Source: Vreelandella subterranea | Lineage (GTDB): Bacteria; Pseudomonadota; Gammaproteobacteria; Pseudomonadales; Halomonadaceae | Assembly (NCBI RefSeq): GCF_900111305.1 | Contig: NZ_FOGS01000003.1 | Coordinates: 1-64,000 of the forward strand | Direction of reading: 5' to 3' | Length of the DNA: 64,000 bases | Shown here: positions 1-8,345 of the stretch, one piece after another | How the letters are laid out: every line of letters begins with the position of its first letter | How positions within the stretch are numbered: the stretch's first letter is position 1 | Notes under the pieces: generated by a model | Database searches by the model: none | Told to the model about the DNA's origin: nothing | Seen by the model: the letters and a program-made list of their open reading frames with translations, nothing else | Program-made: the position numbers and the translations under genes

Positions 1-2
1 TC

Positions 3-1082
3 GCCGTCTGCGCCCTCCGCGTGCAGATCACCGACGACAAAACGCGCCTGATGCCCGCTGGCACCTTTCACGCACCGCGTGGGGCTGCTGAGGGCACTGG
101 CCCGTGGCACCTGTCTGCCGAAGCCGCCACCGCGATTATCCGCCTGGCAGCTGCGCGCAGTACTGACATCGCCATCGACTACGAACACCAAACCCTTTAC
201 AGCGAACAGAACGGCAAGCCTGCGCCTGCCGCTGGCTGGGTTGACCCGCGCTCGCTTGAATGGCGGGACGATGGCCTTTACGGCGCTATCGCCTGGACGG
301 CTAAAGCCCGCGCGGCGATCACGCCGGGGCCAAACGGCGAGCCGCCTGAATACCTCTATCTCTCCCCTGTTTTCCCGTACGACGCCAACGGTGTGCCGCT
401 CGACCTGTTGCACCTGGCGTTAACCAACACCCCCGCCATCGACGAAGGTGCCGCGCAGCTTGCCGCTGCGCGCATGTCGGTAACGCACGAACCCTCCGAG
501 GAGACTGACACCGTGGACCGTGAACAACTGATTGCCGCACTCGGCCTGGCGAAGGACGCCACCGACGAACAGATCGACAGCGCCATTGCCGCGTTGAAAA
601 CCGCCGCCGACGATGCCGCCGCATTCCGCAAGGCTCTGGGTGCCAAAGACGACGCAAAACCGGATGAAGCGGTAGCCGCCCTGAAGTCAAAAAGCGCTAC
701 TGCCCCGCCGGACATGACCCAGTACGTGCCCATTGCGGTGTTCAAAGAGACCACCGACCAGCTAGCCGCACTGAAAGCTAATAGCAACTCCGCCGAGCTG
801 GACGCGCTGATCAAGGAAGGCCTCGACGACGGGCGAATTCCCGGCAAAGCCACCGCCGATTGGCTGCGCGAGCAAGGCATTGCCGCGTGCAAAGCCCACC
901 TTGAAGGCGCGCCCAGCATCGCCGCGCTCAAAACCGGCCAGACCCAAACCCAGGGCAAGCAACCCGACGGTGGCAAGGGCGGTGATGACGACAAGCTCAA
1001 CGAATCAGAGCTGGCCGTCTGCAAAGCCATGGGCCTGACGCCTGAACAGTACCGCGCCGCCAATCCCGCGCCCGCTGAATAA
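3..1082 (+). CDS. Mu gpI-like prohead protease/scaffold, 5' truncated by window edge
   Basis: C-terminal part of a Mu-like gpI protein: a head-maturation protease in the N-terminal part and a scaffold-like, Ala/Asp/Lys-rich C-terminal part. The reading frame is open to the window edge. A GTG at 21 is only an internal codon, because family members begin further upstream. Visible landmarks are the DYEHQTLY and GWVDPRSLEW segments typical of the protease core, a 'YLSPVF' segment, and after about residue 170 a helical charged region containing 'AALG' and 'AALK' repeats, as expected of a scaffold. It is followed 40 bp later by the cement protein and then the major head protein, the standard Mu order. 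Family identity is confident; the split into protease and scaffold parts is inferred from family knowledge. Confidence 0.88.
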   Translation, partial: AVCALRVQITDDKTRLMPAGTFHAPRGAAEGTGPWHLSAEAATAIIRLAAARSTDIAIDYEHQTLYSEQNGKPAPAAGWVDPRSLEWRDDGLYGAIAWTAKARAAITPGPNGEPPEYLYLSPVFPYDANGVPLDLLHLALTNTPAIDEGAAQLAAARMSVTHEPSEETDTVDREQLIAALGLAKDATDEQIDSAIAALKTAADDAAAFRKALGAKDDAKPDEAVAALKSKSATAPPDMTQYVPIAVFKETTDQLAALKANSNSAELDALIKEGLDDGRIPGKATADWLREQGIAACKAHLEGAPSIAALKTGQTQTQGKQPDGGKGGDDDKLNESELAVCKAMGLTPEQYRAANPAPAE

Positions 1083-1122
1083 GCAGGCTCAGCACTAACC
1101 CAATAGGCAAGAGGATCACCCC

Positions 1123-1560
1123 GTGACCGCTGCAACCAAGAACCGAAACACACCGCATCGCCTGGGCTTGTCACGCGGCCTGTTAGTCGCCGCTGCTGCC
1201 GAGTGCTTTGCGGGCACCATCGCCGTCATCAATGCCACTGGTTTTACAGAGCCAGGTAAGACGGCCACCGGCCTCGTTGCTGCTGGTGTTTTTGAACACT
1301 ACCAGGACAACACCGACGGTGCGGATGGTGACGAAGTCGTGGAAGTGAAACGCGGCAACTTCCACCTGGCCAACTCCGCCGGTGCCGATGAAATCACCGC
1401 CGCTGATATCGGCAAGGTCTGCTACATCGTCGATGACCAGACGGTGGCCAAAACCTCCGACACCGATACCCGCTCCCCCGCTGGCATTGTCGACGACGTC
1501 GACGATGCGGGCGTGTGGGTCAACATCGACCCGACTAACGGCGTTGCCGCTAGCGTGTAA
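1123..1560 (+). CDS. probable capsid cement/decoration protein (DUF2190-like)
   Basis: 145-residue protein between the protease and the major head protein, the position where Mu-like phages carry a small capsid-stabilising protein. GTG start, with AGAGGA about 8 nt upstream. The sequence is Ala/Gly/Val/Asp rich with no transmembrane segment. It has beta-rich runs (AGTIAVINATGF, VCYIVDDQTV, AGIVDDVDDAGVWVNI) resembling the small beta-barrel cement proteins of the DUF2190 type. The function assignment rests mainly on gene order and fold-like sequence character; it could alternatively be a head-fibre base protein. Confidence 0.7.
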   Translation: MTAATKNRNTPHRLGLSRGLLVAAAAECFAGTIAVINATGFTEPGKTATGLVAAGVFEHYQDNTDGADGDEVVEVKRGNFHLANSAGADEITAADIGKVCYIVDDQTVAKTSDTDTRSPAGIVDDVDDAGVWVNIDPTNGVAASV

Positions 1561-1574
1561 TTGAGGACACTCGC

Positions 1575-2477
1575 ATGGATCTGACAAGCGCAAATTTACA
1601 AGCCCTGTTCAAGGGTTACCGCACGAACTTCCAACAAGGCCAGAGCTCGCTGGGGCCAGAAGCGTCGCTGTACGAAACCTTCTGTACCGTGGTGCCTTCC
1701 ACCACTGCTGTTGAAGTCTACCCGTGGCTCAAGAGCCTACCCCGTATGCGCGAATGGTTGGGCGACCGCGTTATTCACGGGCTAGAGGGTAGCGACTTCT
1801 CGATTCGTAACCGCAAGTTCGAGCTAACTGCTGGCGTACCCCGAGACAATATCGAAGACGACACCTACGGCCTGTGGGCTCCCGTCTTCGAGGAGTTCGG
1901 GCGCAGTTCGCGCGAGCACCCCAATGAGTTGGCAGTCGAGATGATCGAAGCCAATCCTGAGTGTTTTGACGGACAGCCGTTGTTTGATACCGACCACCCC
2001 ATGCTGGATAAGGATGGCAAGGAAGTGTCTGTAAGCAACGACATGGGTGGCAGCGGTGATGCTTGGTACGTGATGGACTGCTCAAGGGCAATCCAGCCGG
2101 TAGTGTTTCAACGCCGCCGAGATTACAACTTTCGCGCCCTCACCGACCTCATGGACTCCAAGATATTCATGACCGATGAGTTCATGTTCGGTACCGATGC
2201 GCGAGTCAATGCAGGTCCTGGCCTTTGGATGCTCGCGGTTCGCTCCAACCAGGAATTCAATGCCGCCAACTACAAGGCAGCCCGTGAGCAGTTGCAGAAG
2301 TTCAAGGGCGATTACGGCAAACCTTTAGGGCTACGCCATACGCACACCATGGTGCCCACCAGCATGGAAGGCGCGGCCCGCAAGGTGCTGCAAAACACCT
2401 TGGCCAGCGGCGGTGAGACCAACGAATGGGCCAATACCTCGACGCTTGTTCTCAACCCCTGGTTAGCCAGCGCCTAA
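1575..2477 (+). CDS. Mu gpT-like major head subunit
   Basis: 300-residue major capsid protein of the Mu gpT family, building the icosahedral head after cleavage or clearance of scaffold by gpI. It has the characteristic opening MDLTSANLQALFKGYRTNF, the conserved 'LPRMREWLGDR' and 'FELTAGVPRDNIEDD' segments, and 'FDTDHP' in the middle; its length matches the family. ATG at 1575 lies 12 bp after the cement gene, with GAGGACA upstream. Codon use is slightly less GC-biased than in the flanking genes but nothing is broken. Confidence 0.93.
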   Translation: MDLTSANLQALFKGYRTNFQQGQSSLGPEASLYETFCTVVPSTTAVEVYPWLKSLPRMREWLGDRVIHGLEGSDFSIRNRKFELTAGVPRDNIEDDTYGLWAPVFEEFGRSSREHPNELAVEMIEANPECFDGQPLFDTDHPMLDKDGKEVSVSNDMGGSGDAWYVMDCSRAIQPVVFQRRRDYNFRALTDLMDSKIFMTDEFMFGTDARVNAGPGLWMLAVRSNQEFNAANYKAAREQLQKFKGDYGKPLGLRHTHTMVPTSMEGAARKVLQNTLASGGETNEWANTSTLVLNPWLASA

Positions 2478-2542
2478 CGGCCCGTTAACCGGTGATGACT
2501 CGCAGTGCCTGCCCCGGCGGGCACTGCGCAACGGAGATCCCC

Positions 2543-2893
2543 ATGGCAGCACCTAAAACCACCACAGCAAAAGCCAAGCAGGCGGCAACGCCAGCACAAG
2601 CCAGCGCACCGAAGGCGGAGCAGGATGCAAACGCCAAGAGCGCCCAGAGCACCCCGAGTGCCACGAGCGCCAAACAAGCCCCGGCAACGGAACTGCCTGG
2701 CGTTTTCATCCGCACCAAGCGACGCGTCAAAAGCCGCCGCCGGGCGGGCTTTCGCTTCAACCGCGAGGGGGTCGGCATTTCGCTGGAGCTGCTGAGCGAA
2801 CAGCAGTTGAAGCAACTGCGCGAAGACCCGGCCCTGGAAGTGACCGACTGCACCTTCCCGGTTGATGACGCCAACACCACCCCGGAGGCCTAA
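2543..2893 (+). CDS. FluMu N-terminal-domain protein (Mu gp35/HI1506-like)
   Basis: 116-residue protein with a low-complexity Ala/Lys/Gln N-terminal half (residues 1-50) and a conserved C-terminal half. That half contains GVFIRTKRRVKSRRRAGFRF and a 'L..L..DP.L.V' ending, as in the Mu-like FluMu N-terminal family that follows the head protein. I chose ATG 2543 over the longer frame from 2492 because ACGGAGATCCCC precedes it and the 17 extra residues (including CPGGHC) are not family-like. Its role in the virion is not known with certainty; it is probably a head-tail interface or minor head component. Confidence 0.8.
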   Translation: MAAPKTTTAKAKQAATPAQASAPKAEQDANAKSAQSTPSATSAKQAPATELPGVFIRTKRRVKSRRRAGFRFNREGVGISLELLSEQQLKQLREDPALEVTDCTFPVDDANTTPEA

Positions 2894-2896
2894 CCC

Positions 2897-3310
2897 ATGC
2901 CCTACTGCACTCAAGCCGACCTGGTCGAGCGCTTTGGCGAGAACGAGCTGCTCGATCTGGCTTCCGACGATACCGGCCTGGCCATTGATGCCCCTGTCGT
3001 GGATGGCGCTATTGCCGACGCCAGCGGCGAGATCGACGGCTATGTGAGTGCAGCGGGCTACACGGTGCCGCTTTCCAATGTGCCGCGCATCATCACCGCC
3101 TACGCCTGTGATATTGCCCGTTATCGGCTATCCGATGACCGCGCCACCGAGCAGGTCACCAAACGCTACAACGACGCGGTGAAGTTCCTACGCAGCGTCG
3201 CAAAGGGCGAAGTGCGGCTTGGTATCGCCTCATCGGAAAGCGCAGCGGGAAGCGCCGGTAACGTGATGATGGAAACCGGCCGCCGCGTGTTTGGCGGGGG
3301 TGGCTTCTAA
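2897..3310 (+). CDS. phage Gp36-family protein (DUF1320)
   Basis: 137-residue protein of the Mu gp36 family, thought to be a head-completion or neck component. The family opening is present: 'YCTQADLVERFGENELLDLASD', a Leu/Asp-rich helix, then 'IDGYVSAAGYTVPL' and 'ACDIARYRL', ending in a variable Gly-rich tail 'VFGGGGF'. ATG 2897 is 4 bp after the preceding stop, with CGGAGGC upstream. The stop codon overlaps the next start by one base, so gp36 and gp37 are probably translationally coupled. Confidence 0.9.
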   Translation: MPYCTQADLVERFGENELLDLASDDTGLAIDAPVVDGAIADASGEIDGYVSAAGYTVPLSNVPRIITAYACDIARYRLSDDRATEQVTKRYNDAVKFLRSVAKGEVRLGIASSESAAGSAGNVMMETGRRVFGGGGF

Positions 3311-3873
3311 TGCTGGCCAAGATTGAAGACGCCATTATCGAGCGCTGCAAACGTGTGCTCGACGATCACGTCAAGACGGTGGAAGACCTGCCGGGCAAGT
3401 GGAATAAGAACACCCTCAAGGCCGCGCTGCGCAAAGTGCCTGGCGTGTTTGTCGCCTGGGGCGGTGCGCGGGGCGACGGCGACCTCGTCCAGCCCACCAC
3501 ACAGAACCGCTACGTGGTGTACGTGGTGACTAGCCACGCCAGCGGGGAGCGTGAACGCCGCCGTGGCAACGCCCGCCAGGTGGGTGCCTATGAACTGCTC
3601 GAACGCGTGGTGCCCGCCGTGCATGCGCTCACTGTGCCTGATGTGGGCAGCCTGACACTTGAGAGCATCGACAACCTCTACTCCGATCACTTCGACAAGG
3701 AAGGCGTGGTGGTTTACGCCGCCGCATTCCGGCTGAAGGTGCTATGGCCAGCAGCGTTTGACGTTAACGACCTCAACCCTTTCGAGCTTTACACCGGCAC
3801 TCACCACATCGGCGGCGAAGACGATCCCGACACCGAAAGCCGCGTCGTGTTACCCCAACCCGAGGAGGACTAA
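3310..3873 (+). CDS. phage Gp37-family protein (DUF1834)
   Basis: 187-residue soluble protein in the Mu gp37 position, between gp36 and the sheath. It begins MLAKIEDAIIERCKRVL, has the family-like 'VPGVFVAWGGARG' and 'RYVVYVVTSHASGERERR' strands, and ends with a Pro/Asp-rich acidic tail. These proteins are considered tail-terminator or neck proteins of contractile-tailed phages. The start overlaps the gp36 stop by one base (TAATG). No signal peptide or membrane segment is seen. Confidence 0.88.
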   Translation: MLAKIEDAIIERCKRVLDDHVKTVEDLPGKWNKNTLKAALRKVPGVFVAWGGARGDGDLVQPTTQNRYVVYVVTSHASGERERRRGNARQVGAYELLERVVPAVHALTVPDVGSLTLESIDNLYSDHFDKEGVVVYAAAFRLKVLWPAAFDVNDLNPFELYTGTHHIGGEDDPDTESRVVLPQPEED

Positions 3874-3875
3874 CC

Positions 3876-4130
3876 GTGCCATCCATTTACGTTAAACCGC
3901 GCCTGCGCGATGCCAAGAAGCCCGACCAGGGCGTGCTGCTGGTGCGCCGCGAAAGCAACGGCAAGCCGATCACTGAGAAAGGCGCGCACGTTGAGCTGAC
4001 CCCCTACATCCGTCGCCGGTTGCGCGATGGCGACCTGGTGAAAGCCAATGCCCCGGCCAAACCCAGTCGTGCCAAAGCCGCCGCAAAATCCACCGCTAGC
4101 GCCGCCGATGCTGGCGAGCAGGAGGCCTAA
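3876..4130 (+). CDS. DUF2635 protein (Mu gp38-like)
   Basis: 84-residue small protein upstream of the sheath gene. The first 60 residues fit DUF2635: a 'YVKP.....D' start, 'GVLLVRRESNGKPI', 'EKGAHVELTPYIRRRLRDGDLV'. The rest is an Ala/Lys-rich tail. GTG start with AGGAGG six nucleotides upstream, a near-ideal ribosome binding site, so GTG is accepted. In Mu the equivalent protein is encoded just before gpL; its function is not established. Confidence 0.85.
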   Translation: MPSIYVKPRLRDAKKPDQGVLLVRRESNGKPITEKGAHVELTPYIRRRLRDGDLVKANAPAKPSRAKAAAKSTASAADAGEQEA

Positions 4131-4133
4131 CCC

Positions 4134-5618
4134 ATGGCTGATATTACCGCCGGTGTCTTCAACGACATCCCCAGCGCCCTGCGTATTCCGAGCGTGTTTA
4201 TCGAGTTCGACGCGCGCCTGGCCAACTCGGGCGTGTGGCAAACCCGCCTGCTGGTCATGGGCCAGCGCTTCGACTCAGGCGAGAAAGATGCCCTGAGCCT
4301 CGACCGCGTGACCAGTGGCGATCAGGCCGACCGCTACTACGGGCGCGGCTCCATGATTGCCGAGATGCTGCGCGCCGCGTTAGAGATCGACCCCTATATG
4401 GAGACCTACGGCCTTGCGCTTGACGACGCGGCAGCAGGTACCAACGCCAATGGCTCCATCAGCGTGGCCGGTACCGCGCTACGCGGCGGCACCGCTGCGC
4501 TCTACATTGGCGGCTACCGCGTGCGCGCCGGTGTTGAAGCCAGCGACGACAGCGAGACGATCGCCCAAGCCCTGGTCGACGCAATAAACGACAACGGCCG
4601 CGTCCCCGTCACCGCGACGATTGAAGGTACTGACACCTCATTGATCAACCTGGACTGCAAGTGGGCAGGCAACACCGGCAACGATATACACCTGGTGTTT
4701 AACGCCAAGGGCGAGCGCGGGCTCGATGGCGTCACGTTTGAGATCACGCAGCTCACCGGCGGCGACGGGAACCCGGACATTGGCGATGCCATCGCCGCCA
4801 TGGGCGATGAGTGGTACCACTACATCGCCTGCCCGTATACCGACACCGCCAACCTGGATGAGCTGACCACCGAGCTCGACCGCCGTTACGGCCCGATGGT
4901 GCAGATGGGCAGCCGTGCGTTTGCCGCCTACCGGGGCACTCACTCAGAAACAGGTACCTTCGGCAGCGAACTCAACAGCCCGCACCTCACCGTGATGGGC
5001 ACCGGCCAGGCCGTTAGCCCAACGTACTTGTGGGCAGCGACCTACGCCATGGTCGCGGCCGGTTCGCTGACCAACGACCCGGCCCGCCCGTTGCAATACC
5101 TGGCGCTGCCCGGCCTGATCGGCCCACGCAAAGAAGATCGCTGGGACAAACCCGAGCGCAACCTGCTGCTGTTTGATGGCATTGCGACGTTTACGGTCGC
5201 CGACGACGGCACGGTGCAGATCAACCGCGAGATCACCACCTACCAAGTCACCGAAGCGGGCGTGGAAAGTGACGCCTACCTGGACATCCAGACGCCCGAG
5301 ACGCTAGAGCGCATCCGCTACGAGCAGATCAGCCGCATTCTCTCGAAATACCCGCGCCACAAACTGGCAACCGACGCCGACGCGGCCATCTACGGTGCTG
5401 GCCAACCGATCATGACGCCCAACGTCGGCAAGGCCGAGCTGCTTGATCTGTACCTCGACTTTATTGAGAAGGGTTGGGTGCAGGATTACGAGGGCTATGC
5501 CGCAAGCCTCACCGCCAACATCGACCCCGACAACAAGGCGCGGCTTAACGTGATTGACTCGCCGAAGCTCGTTGGCCAGTACCGCATCCACGCGATGCAG
5601 ACCCAATTCCGCCGCTAA
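4134..5618 (+). CDS. tail sheath protein, Mu gpL-like
   Basis: 494-residue contractile tail sheath subunit. The N-terminal part begins with 'FNDIPSALRIPSVFIEFD', as in gpL. The middle (about 95-210) holds an Ig-like insert ('GTALRGGTAALYIGGYRVRAGV', 'LINLDCKWAGNTGNDI'), and the core ends with 'ISRILSKYPRHKLATD' and 'GYAASLTANIDPDNKARLNVI', the C-terminal polymerisation handle. It starts 4 bp after gp38 with AGGAGG upstream. It is followed by the tube gene, as in all Mu-like and P2-like tails. Length is equal to Mu gpL within a few residues. Confidence 0.93.
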   Translation: MADITAGVFNDIPSALRIPSVFIEFDARLANSGVWQTRLLVMGQRFDSGEKDALSLDRVTSGDQADRYYGRGSMIAEMLRAALEIDPYMETYGLALDDAAAGTNANGSISVAGTALRGGTAALYIGGYRVRAGVEASDDSETIAQALVDAINDNGRVPVTATIEGTDTSLINLDCKWAGNTGNDIHLVFNAKGERGLDGVTFEITQLTGGDGNPDIGDAIAAMGDEWYHYIACPYTDTANLDELTTELDRRYGPMVQMGSRAFAAYRGTHSETGTFGSELNSPHLTVMGTGQAVSPTYLWAATYAMVAAGSLTNDPARPLQYLALPGLIGPRKEDRWDKPERNLLLFDGIATFTVADDGTVQINREITTYQVTEAGVESDAYLDIQTPETLERIRYEQISRILSKYPRHKLATDADAAIYGAGQPIMTPNVGKAELLDLYLDFIEKGWVQDYEGYAASLTANIDPDNKARLNVIDSPKLVGQYRIHAMQTQFRR

Positions 5619-5657
5619 TGGCGCGTTATTAACCGCCGTTTAAGGAGTGCGTAAATC

Positions 5658-6008
5658 ATGACGCAACTGACAGGCAAAGCCACCGTGAAGGTCGACGGCT
5701 CGGAGCTACTCACCGACGTCGACTCAACACTGAACCTCGGCGGGTTTAGCCGGGAGTTCATCAACGGACCCCGAGGGCCGCAAGGCTATCGTGAAACCCC
5801 CGAGGCACCCTCGCTCACGTCCACCGTGCGCCACACCGACAATACCAACCTGATTAGCCTGAGTCGTATCACCGGCGCCACGGTGATCTTTACCACCGAT
5901 ACCGGCGATGCCTATGTGCTTCGCCGCGCAGCGGTGACCGACACAGTCGAATTGAGCGGCGGCAATATCCGTCTCAACTTCGGCGGCATGGGCGTGGAGA
6001 GACTCTAA
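5658..6008 (+). CDS. tail tube protein, Mu gpM-like
   Basis: 116-residue tail tube subunit. Family features: a beta-rich start 'GKATVKVDGSELLTDVDSTLNLGGF', then 'TSTVRHTDNTNLISLSRITGATVIF' and a 'YVLRRAAVTDTVELSGGNIRLNFGG' ending, typical of Mu gpM. ATG 5658 has TAAGGAG 11 bp upstream. The stop overlaps the next ATG by one base (TAATG), which couples it to the tail assembly chaperone. Stacked hexamers of this protein form the inner tube inside the sheath. Confidence 0.93.
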   Translation: MTQLTGKATVKVDGSELLTDVDSTLNLGGFSREFINGPRGPQGYRETPEAPSLTSTVRHTDNTNLISLSRITGATVIFTTDTGDAYVLRRAAVTDTVELSGGNIRLNFGGMGVERL

Positions 6009-6448
6009 TGGCAGGCACAAAACTACCCGTATCCCTGATTCACGGCCTCAAGATCGGCGAGGCCGTATGTAAAGACGTGGTATTGCGCGAAGCAACCGCT
6101 GGCGACGTGCTTGAAGCACAGGAAGCCGCCGAGAAGTTGATGATGGTGCCCAACGCTGAAGGTGGCTTTGAACCAATGCTGGTGGTCAGCCCATCCCGCG
6201 TCGGCGTTGAGGTGCTGCGCCGCCAGATCGTCACCATCGGCGACGTCTCCGGCCCGCTGGATCTCAAGCTGATGCACCGGCTCGACCCTGAAGACCTCAA
6301 CCTGCTGTTGGCCAAGAGCGAGCAGCTCGACGGTGCCGCCGTTGCTCAGACCCAGGAGGGAACGACACAGCGGGGGCGAGGCGATAGCGATCGCCCAGCA
6401 TCTGACAAAGCTGATGTGGGTGATCGCGACAAGAACGGGGTGGAGTGA
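6008..6448 (+). CDS. tail assembly chaperone, zero-frame product (Mu gp41-like)
   Basis: 146-residue zero-frame product of the tail assembly chaperone locus. The first about 115 residues match the Mu gp41/TAC_7 type: 'LIHGLKIGEAVCKDVVLREATAGDVLEAQEAAEKL', then 'RRQIVTIGDVSGPLDLKLMHRLDPEDLNLLL'. The last about 25 residues, after the slip site at 6372-6376, are charged low-complexity sequence typical of a by-product tail. Most ribosomes should make this form, and a minority should shift to the second frame (see 6375-6512). The chaperone keeps the tape-measure protein, encoded next, soluble while the tube assembles around it. Confidence 0.9.
   Translation: MAGTKLPVSLIHGLKIGEAVCKDVVLREATAGDVLEAQEAAEKLMMVPNAEGGFEPMLVVSPSRVGVEVLRRQIVTIGDVSGPLDLKLMHRLDPEDLNLLLAKSEQLDGAAVAQTQEGTTQRGRGDSDRPASDKADVGDRDKNGVE
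6354..6395 (+). other. programmed -2 ribosomal frameshift site in tail assembly chaperone
   Basis: Zero-frame codons read CAG CGG GGG CGA (6368-6379). Five consecutive G at 6372-6376 let a P-site tRNA on GGG (6374-6376) re-pair with GGG two bases upstream (6372-6374); the next codon is then GGC at 6375. An internal Shine-Dalgarno-like AGGAGGG (6354-6360) lies 13 nt before the P-site codon. A 6-bp hairpin with a 4-nt loop (GGCGAT/ATCGCC, 6380-6395) follows at once. A +1 shift would reach the same frame, but the G run and the Mu precedent favour -2. Confidence 0.8.
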
Positions 6449-6512
6449 AGCCGATCAGCGCGGCATGACGCTGCGCCGGTTACTCGGCTATATGAACCAG
6501 GCCAGGAGTTGA
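6375..6512 (+). CDS. tail assembly chaperone frameshift extension (GpE'-like)
   Basis: 45-codon reading frame, with no start codon of its own near the slip site, entered by -2 frameshifting. It reads GEAIAIAQHLTKLMWVIATR, then TGWSEADQRGMTLRRLLGYM, then NQARS and a stop. The 'L.W.IA..TGWS' pattern and the 'L..LL.Y' ending resemble the short second-frame tail assembly chaperone domains of Mu and P2-type phages. Joined to 123 zero-frame residues it gives a 168-residue fusion. It ends one base before the tape-measure ATG, the standard place for this element. No annotation program that looks only for ATG/GTG/TTG-started genes would report it. Confidence 0.82.
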   Translation, partial: GEAIAIAQHLTKLMWVIATRTGWSEADQRGMTLRRLLGYMNQARS

Positions 6513-6513
6513 A

Positions 6514-8343
6514 ATGAGCGAATTACGCGCTTCAGTGGTGATGGATCTGCGCGGCAACCTTGAGCGGCAGTCACGCCGCTACGAGGGGGCCATGCGTACC
6601 ATGGCCAATAACGGCCAACGCCACATGACCCGCTTGCAGCGCGTAACCGGCGGTGTCGGACGCCAGCTCGACCGCGTTGGCAACCGCTGGGTGGCGCTGG
6701 CCACCGGTGCGGCTGGTGTGGGCGTCGTGCGTAACTTAACTGGTATTGAAGAGCGCTGGGAGCGCCTGGGTATTAGCATCGGCAAAAACCGTGAGGAGAT
6801 GGAAGCCTGGCGACACGAGTTAAGAGATATTGCGCGTGCGGAAGGTGTAAGGATTGATTCAAACGAACTCACTAGCGCAGTGGAACTGGTAGCTCAGAGC
6901 ATTCAGGACGTTGAATGGGCTCGTGAAAGCATGGAGGGCATGGCTGTTGCCATTGCTGCTACCGGAGAGAGCGGTGATGTCATCGGTCAATTAGCGCTGG
7001 AGATGCATCGTTTCGGTGCTGAATCTCAAGATGTGGTCCGTATATTTGACACGTTAGAACGCCAGCAAGACGGGCAGCGAATAAGCATTCAAGGCATGGC
7101 GCAGGTGCTACCAGAGATGCTTGGAGAGTACTCGCGATACGGTCGAGAGGGCACTCAGGCTATTACTGAGCTAGGCGCAGCACTGACGACTGTCGTCGAA
7201 GGTGGTATGGATCCTTCACGCGCACGGCGCTCAATGCGTGGCGTAATGGAAGTGATTGCAGATCCAGAATGGCAACAAAAAGCGCGTTCACATGGTATCG
7301 CGATGGAAGATGAGGCAGGTCAGGCAAGAGCGCTAACTGATGTAATGCGCGAAGTTGCTGAGTTTCGTCGTGACCATAACCTACGGCTGGGTGACATGGG
7401 CTTTTCTGAGCAGGCGGCGCGTGCTTTCGGTGCTCTGACCAGTGATGAAGGTATACGCAACTTGAATAGGCTGATGGAGATACAAGGTGATGGAGAGCAG
7501 ATCACTGCAAAATCAGCGCGTTCATCAGAGACAGCTGCTGCCTCTATTCGCAGCTTGGGTAGTGCATGGGAAGACTTCGCAGACTCGAATCTAAGTGGAT
7601 CGATACAAGAAGCAGCCGATGCACTGAACAGCCTGGATCAAGAGACCGTCGACCGCTGGCTGAAGATTGCCGGTATCACCGCAGGTGGCGTGGCGGGCCT
7701 TTATGCACTGCGCTCGCTGGGCCGCCTGGGCGCTGATTTAGGGCGTGGAGCCGGTGTGCTCAGAAACCGCTCAACGTCCGGCGGCGTCGCCGGTGGGCTA
7801 GGTGCTGCCAGCAGCATGGCCCCGGTGCCGGTATTTGTCACCAACATGGGTGCGCTGGGCGGCGGTGGATCGCCTGGCCGCACAGGTGGTACTCGCAAGG
7901 GTGGCGGCTACACCCCACCCAGCACCCGCACCGGTGGCAGTACCTCAACGCCTACTACATCCCAAAAGCCCAGGCTCTCCAGCCAGGCGCTAAGCGCTGC
8001 CTTAAAAGTTGGAACCAGCACGGGCGCAGTCGTTGGCCGATCCCTTCCTGCCATCAGCACCGTGCTGGCGGCTCAAGGGATCGGCGGGCTGATCGAGGAC
8101 GCCGTAGAGCGCACCGAAACCGGCGGCAAAGTCGGCAACTACGTGGAGCTGGCCAGGGAGTCGGCCAAGCAAGCCGTCATGGAGTACGGGCGCAATTCAG
8201 TGGACACCTTCCGCGATGCGGGCGAAAGCGTGCTACGCATCTTCGTTGACCAGGACGGCCGAGTTAAAGACGCCCGCGCTGAGCGAGGTCAGGGCGGGCC
8301 GGAGATCGATGTGGATCTGGGTAACTGGAGGGCGTGGCAGTGA
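6514..8343 (+). CDS. tail tape measure protein (TP901-type core)
   Basis: 609-residue tape-measure protein, which sets tail length and is ejected with the DNA. The N-terminal 55 residues are Arg/Gln-rich helix ('MSELRASVVMDLRGNLERQS', 'RRYEGAMRTMANNGQRHM'). Residues about 75-330 carry the TP901-type region with repeated helical 'ALEMHRFGAESQDVVRIFDTL' and 'ITELGAALTTVVEGGMDPSRA' segments. Then come a hydrophobic stretch 'IAGITAGGVAGLYALRSLG' near 388 and a Gly/Ser/Thr-rich linker (about 410-490). ATG 6514 has CAGGAG 7 nt upstream. The block from about 6760 to 7640 is clearly lower in GC and in third-position G/C than the rest of the gene, suggesting a mosaic exchange. Confidence 0.9.
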   Translation: MSELRASVVMDLRGNLERQSRRYEGAMRTMANNGQRHMTRLQRVTGGVGRQLDRVGNRWVALATGAAGVGVVRNLTGIEERWERLGISIGKNREEMEAWRHELRDIARAEGVRIDSNELTSAVELVAQSIQDVEWARESMEGMAVAIAATGESGDVIGQLALEMHRFGAESQDVVRIFDTLERQQDGQRISIQGMAQVLPEMLGEYSRYGREGTQAITELGAALTTVVEGGMDPSRARRSMRGVMEVIADPEWQQKARSHGIAMEDEAGQARALTDVMREVAEFRRDHNLRLGDMGFSEQAARAFGALTSDEGIRNLNRLMEIQGDGEQITAKSARSSETAAASIRSLGSAWEDFADSNLSGSIQEAADALNSLDQETVDRWLKIAGITAGGVAGLYALRSLGRLGADLGRGAGVLRNRSTSGGVAGGLGAASSMAPVPVFVTNMGALGGGGSPGRTGGTRKGGGYTPPSTRTGGSTSTPTTSQKPRLSSQALSAALKVGTSTGAVVGRSLPAISTVLAAQGIGGLIEDAVERTETGGKVGNYVELARESAKQAVMEYGRNSVDTFRDAGESVLRIFVDQDGRVKDARAERGQGGPEIDVDLGNWRAWQ

Positions 8344-8345
8344 TT

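Noticed and set aside
356-1174. 272-codon open frame antisense to the gpI gene
   Set aside because: Ser/Ala/Arg-rich translation with no motif; it mirrors codon bias of the real GC-rich gene on the other strand, and the gpI family match is clear.
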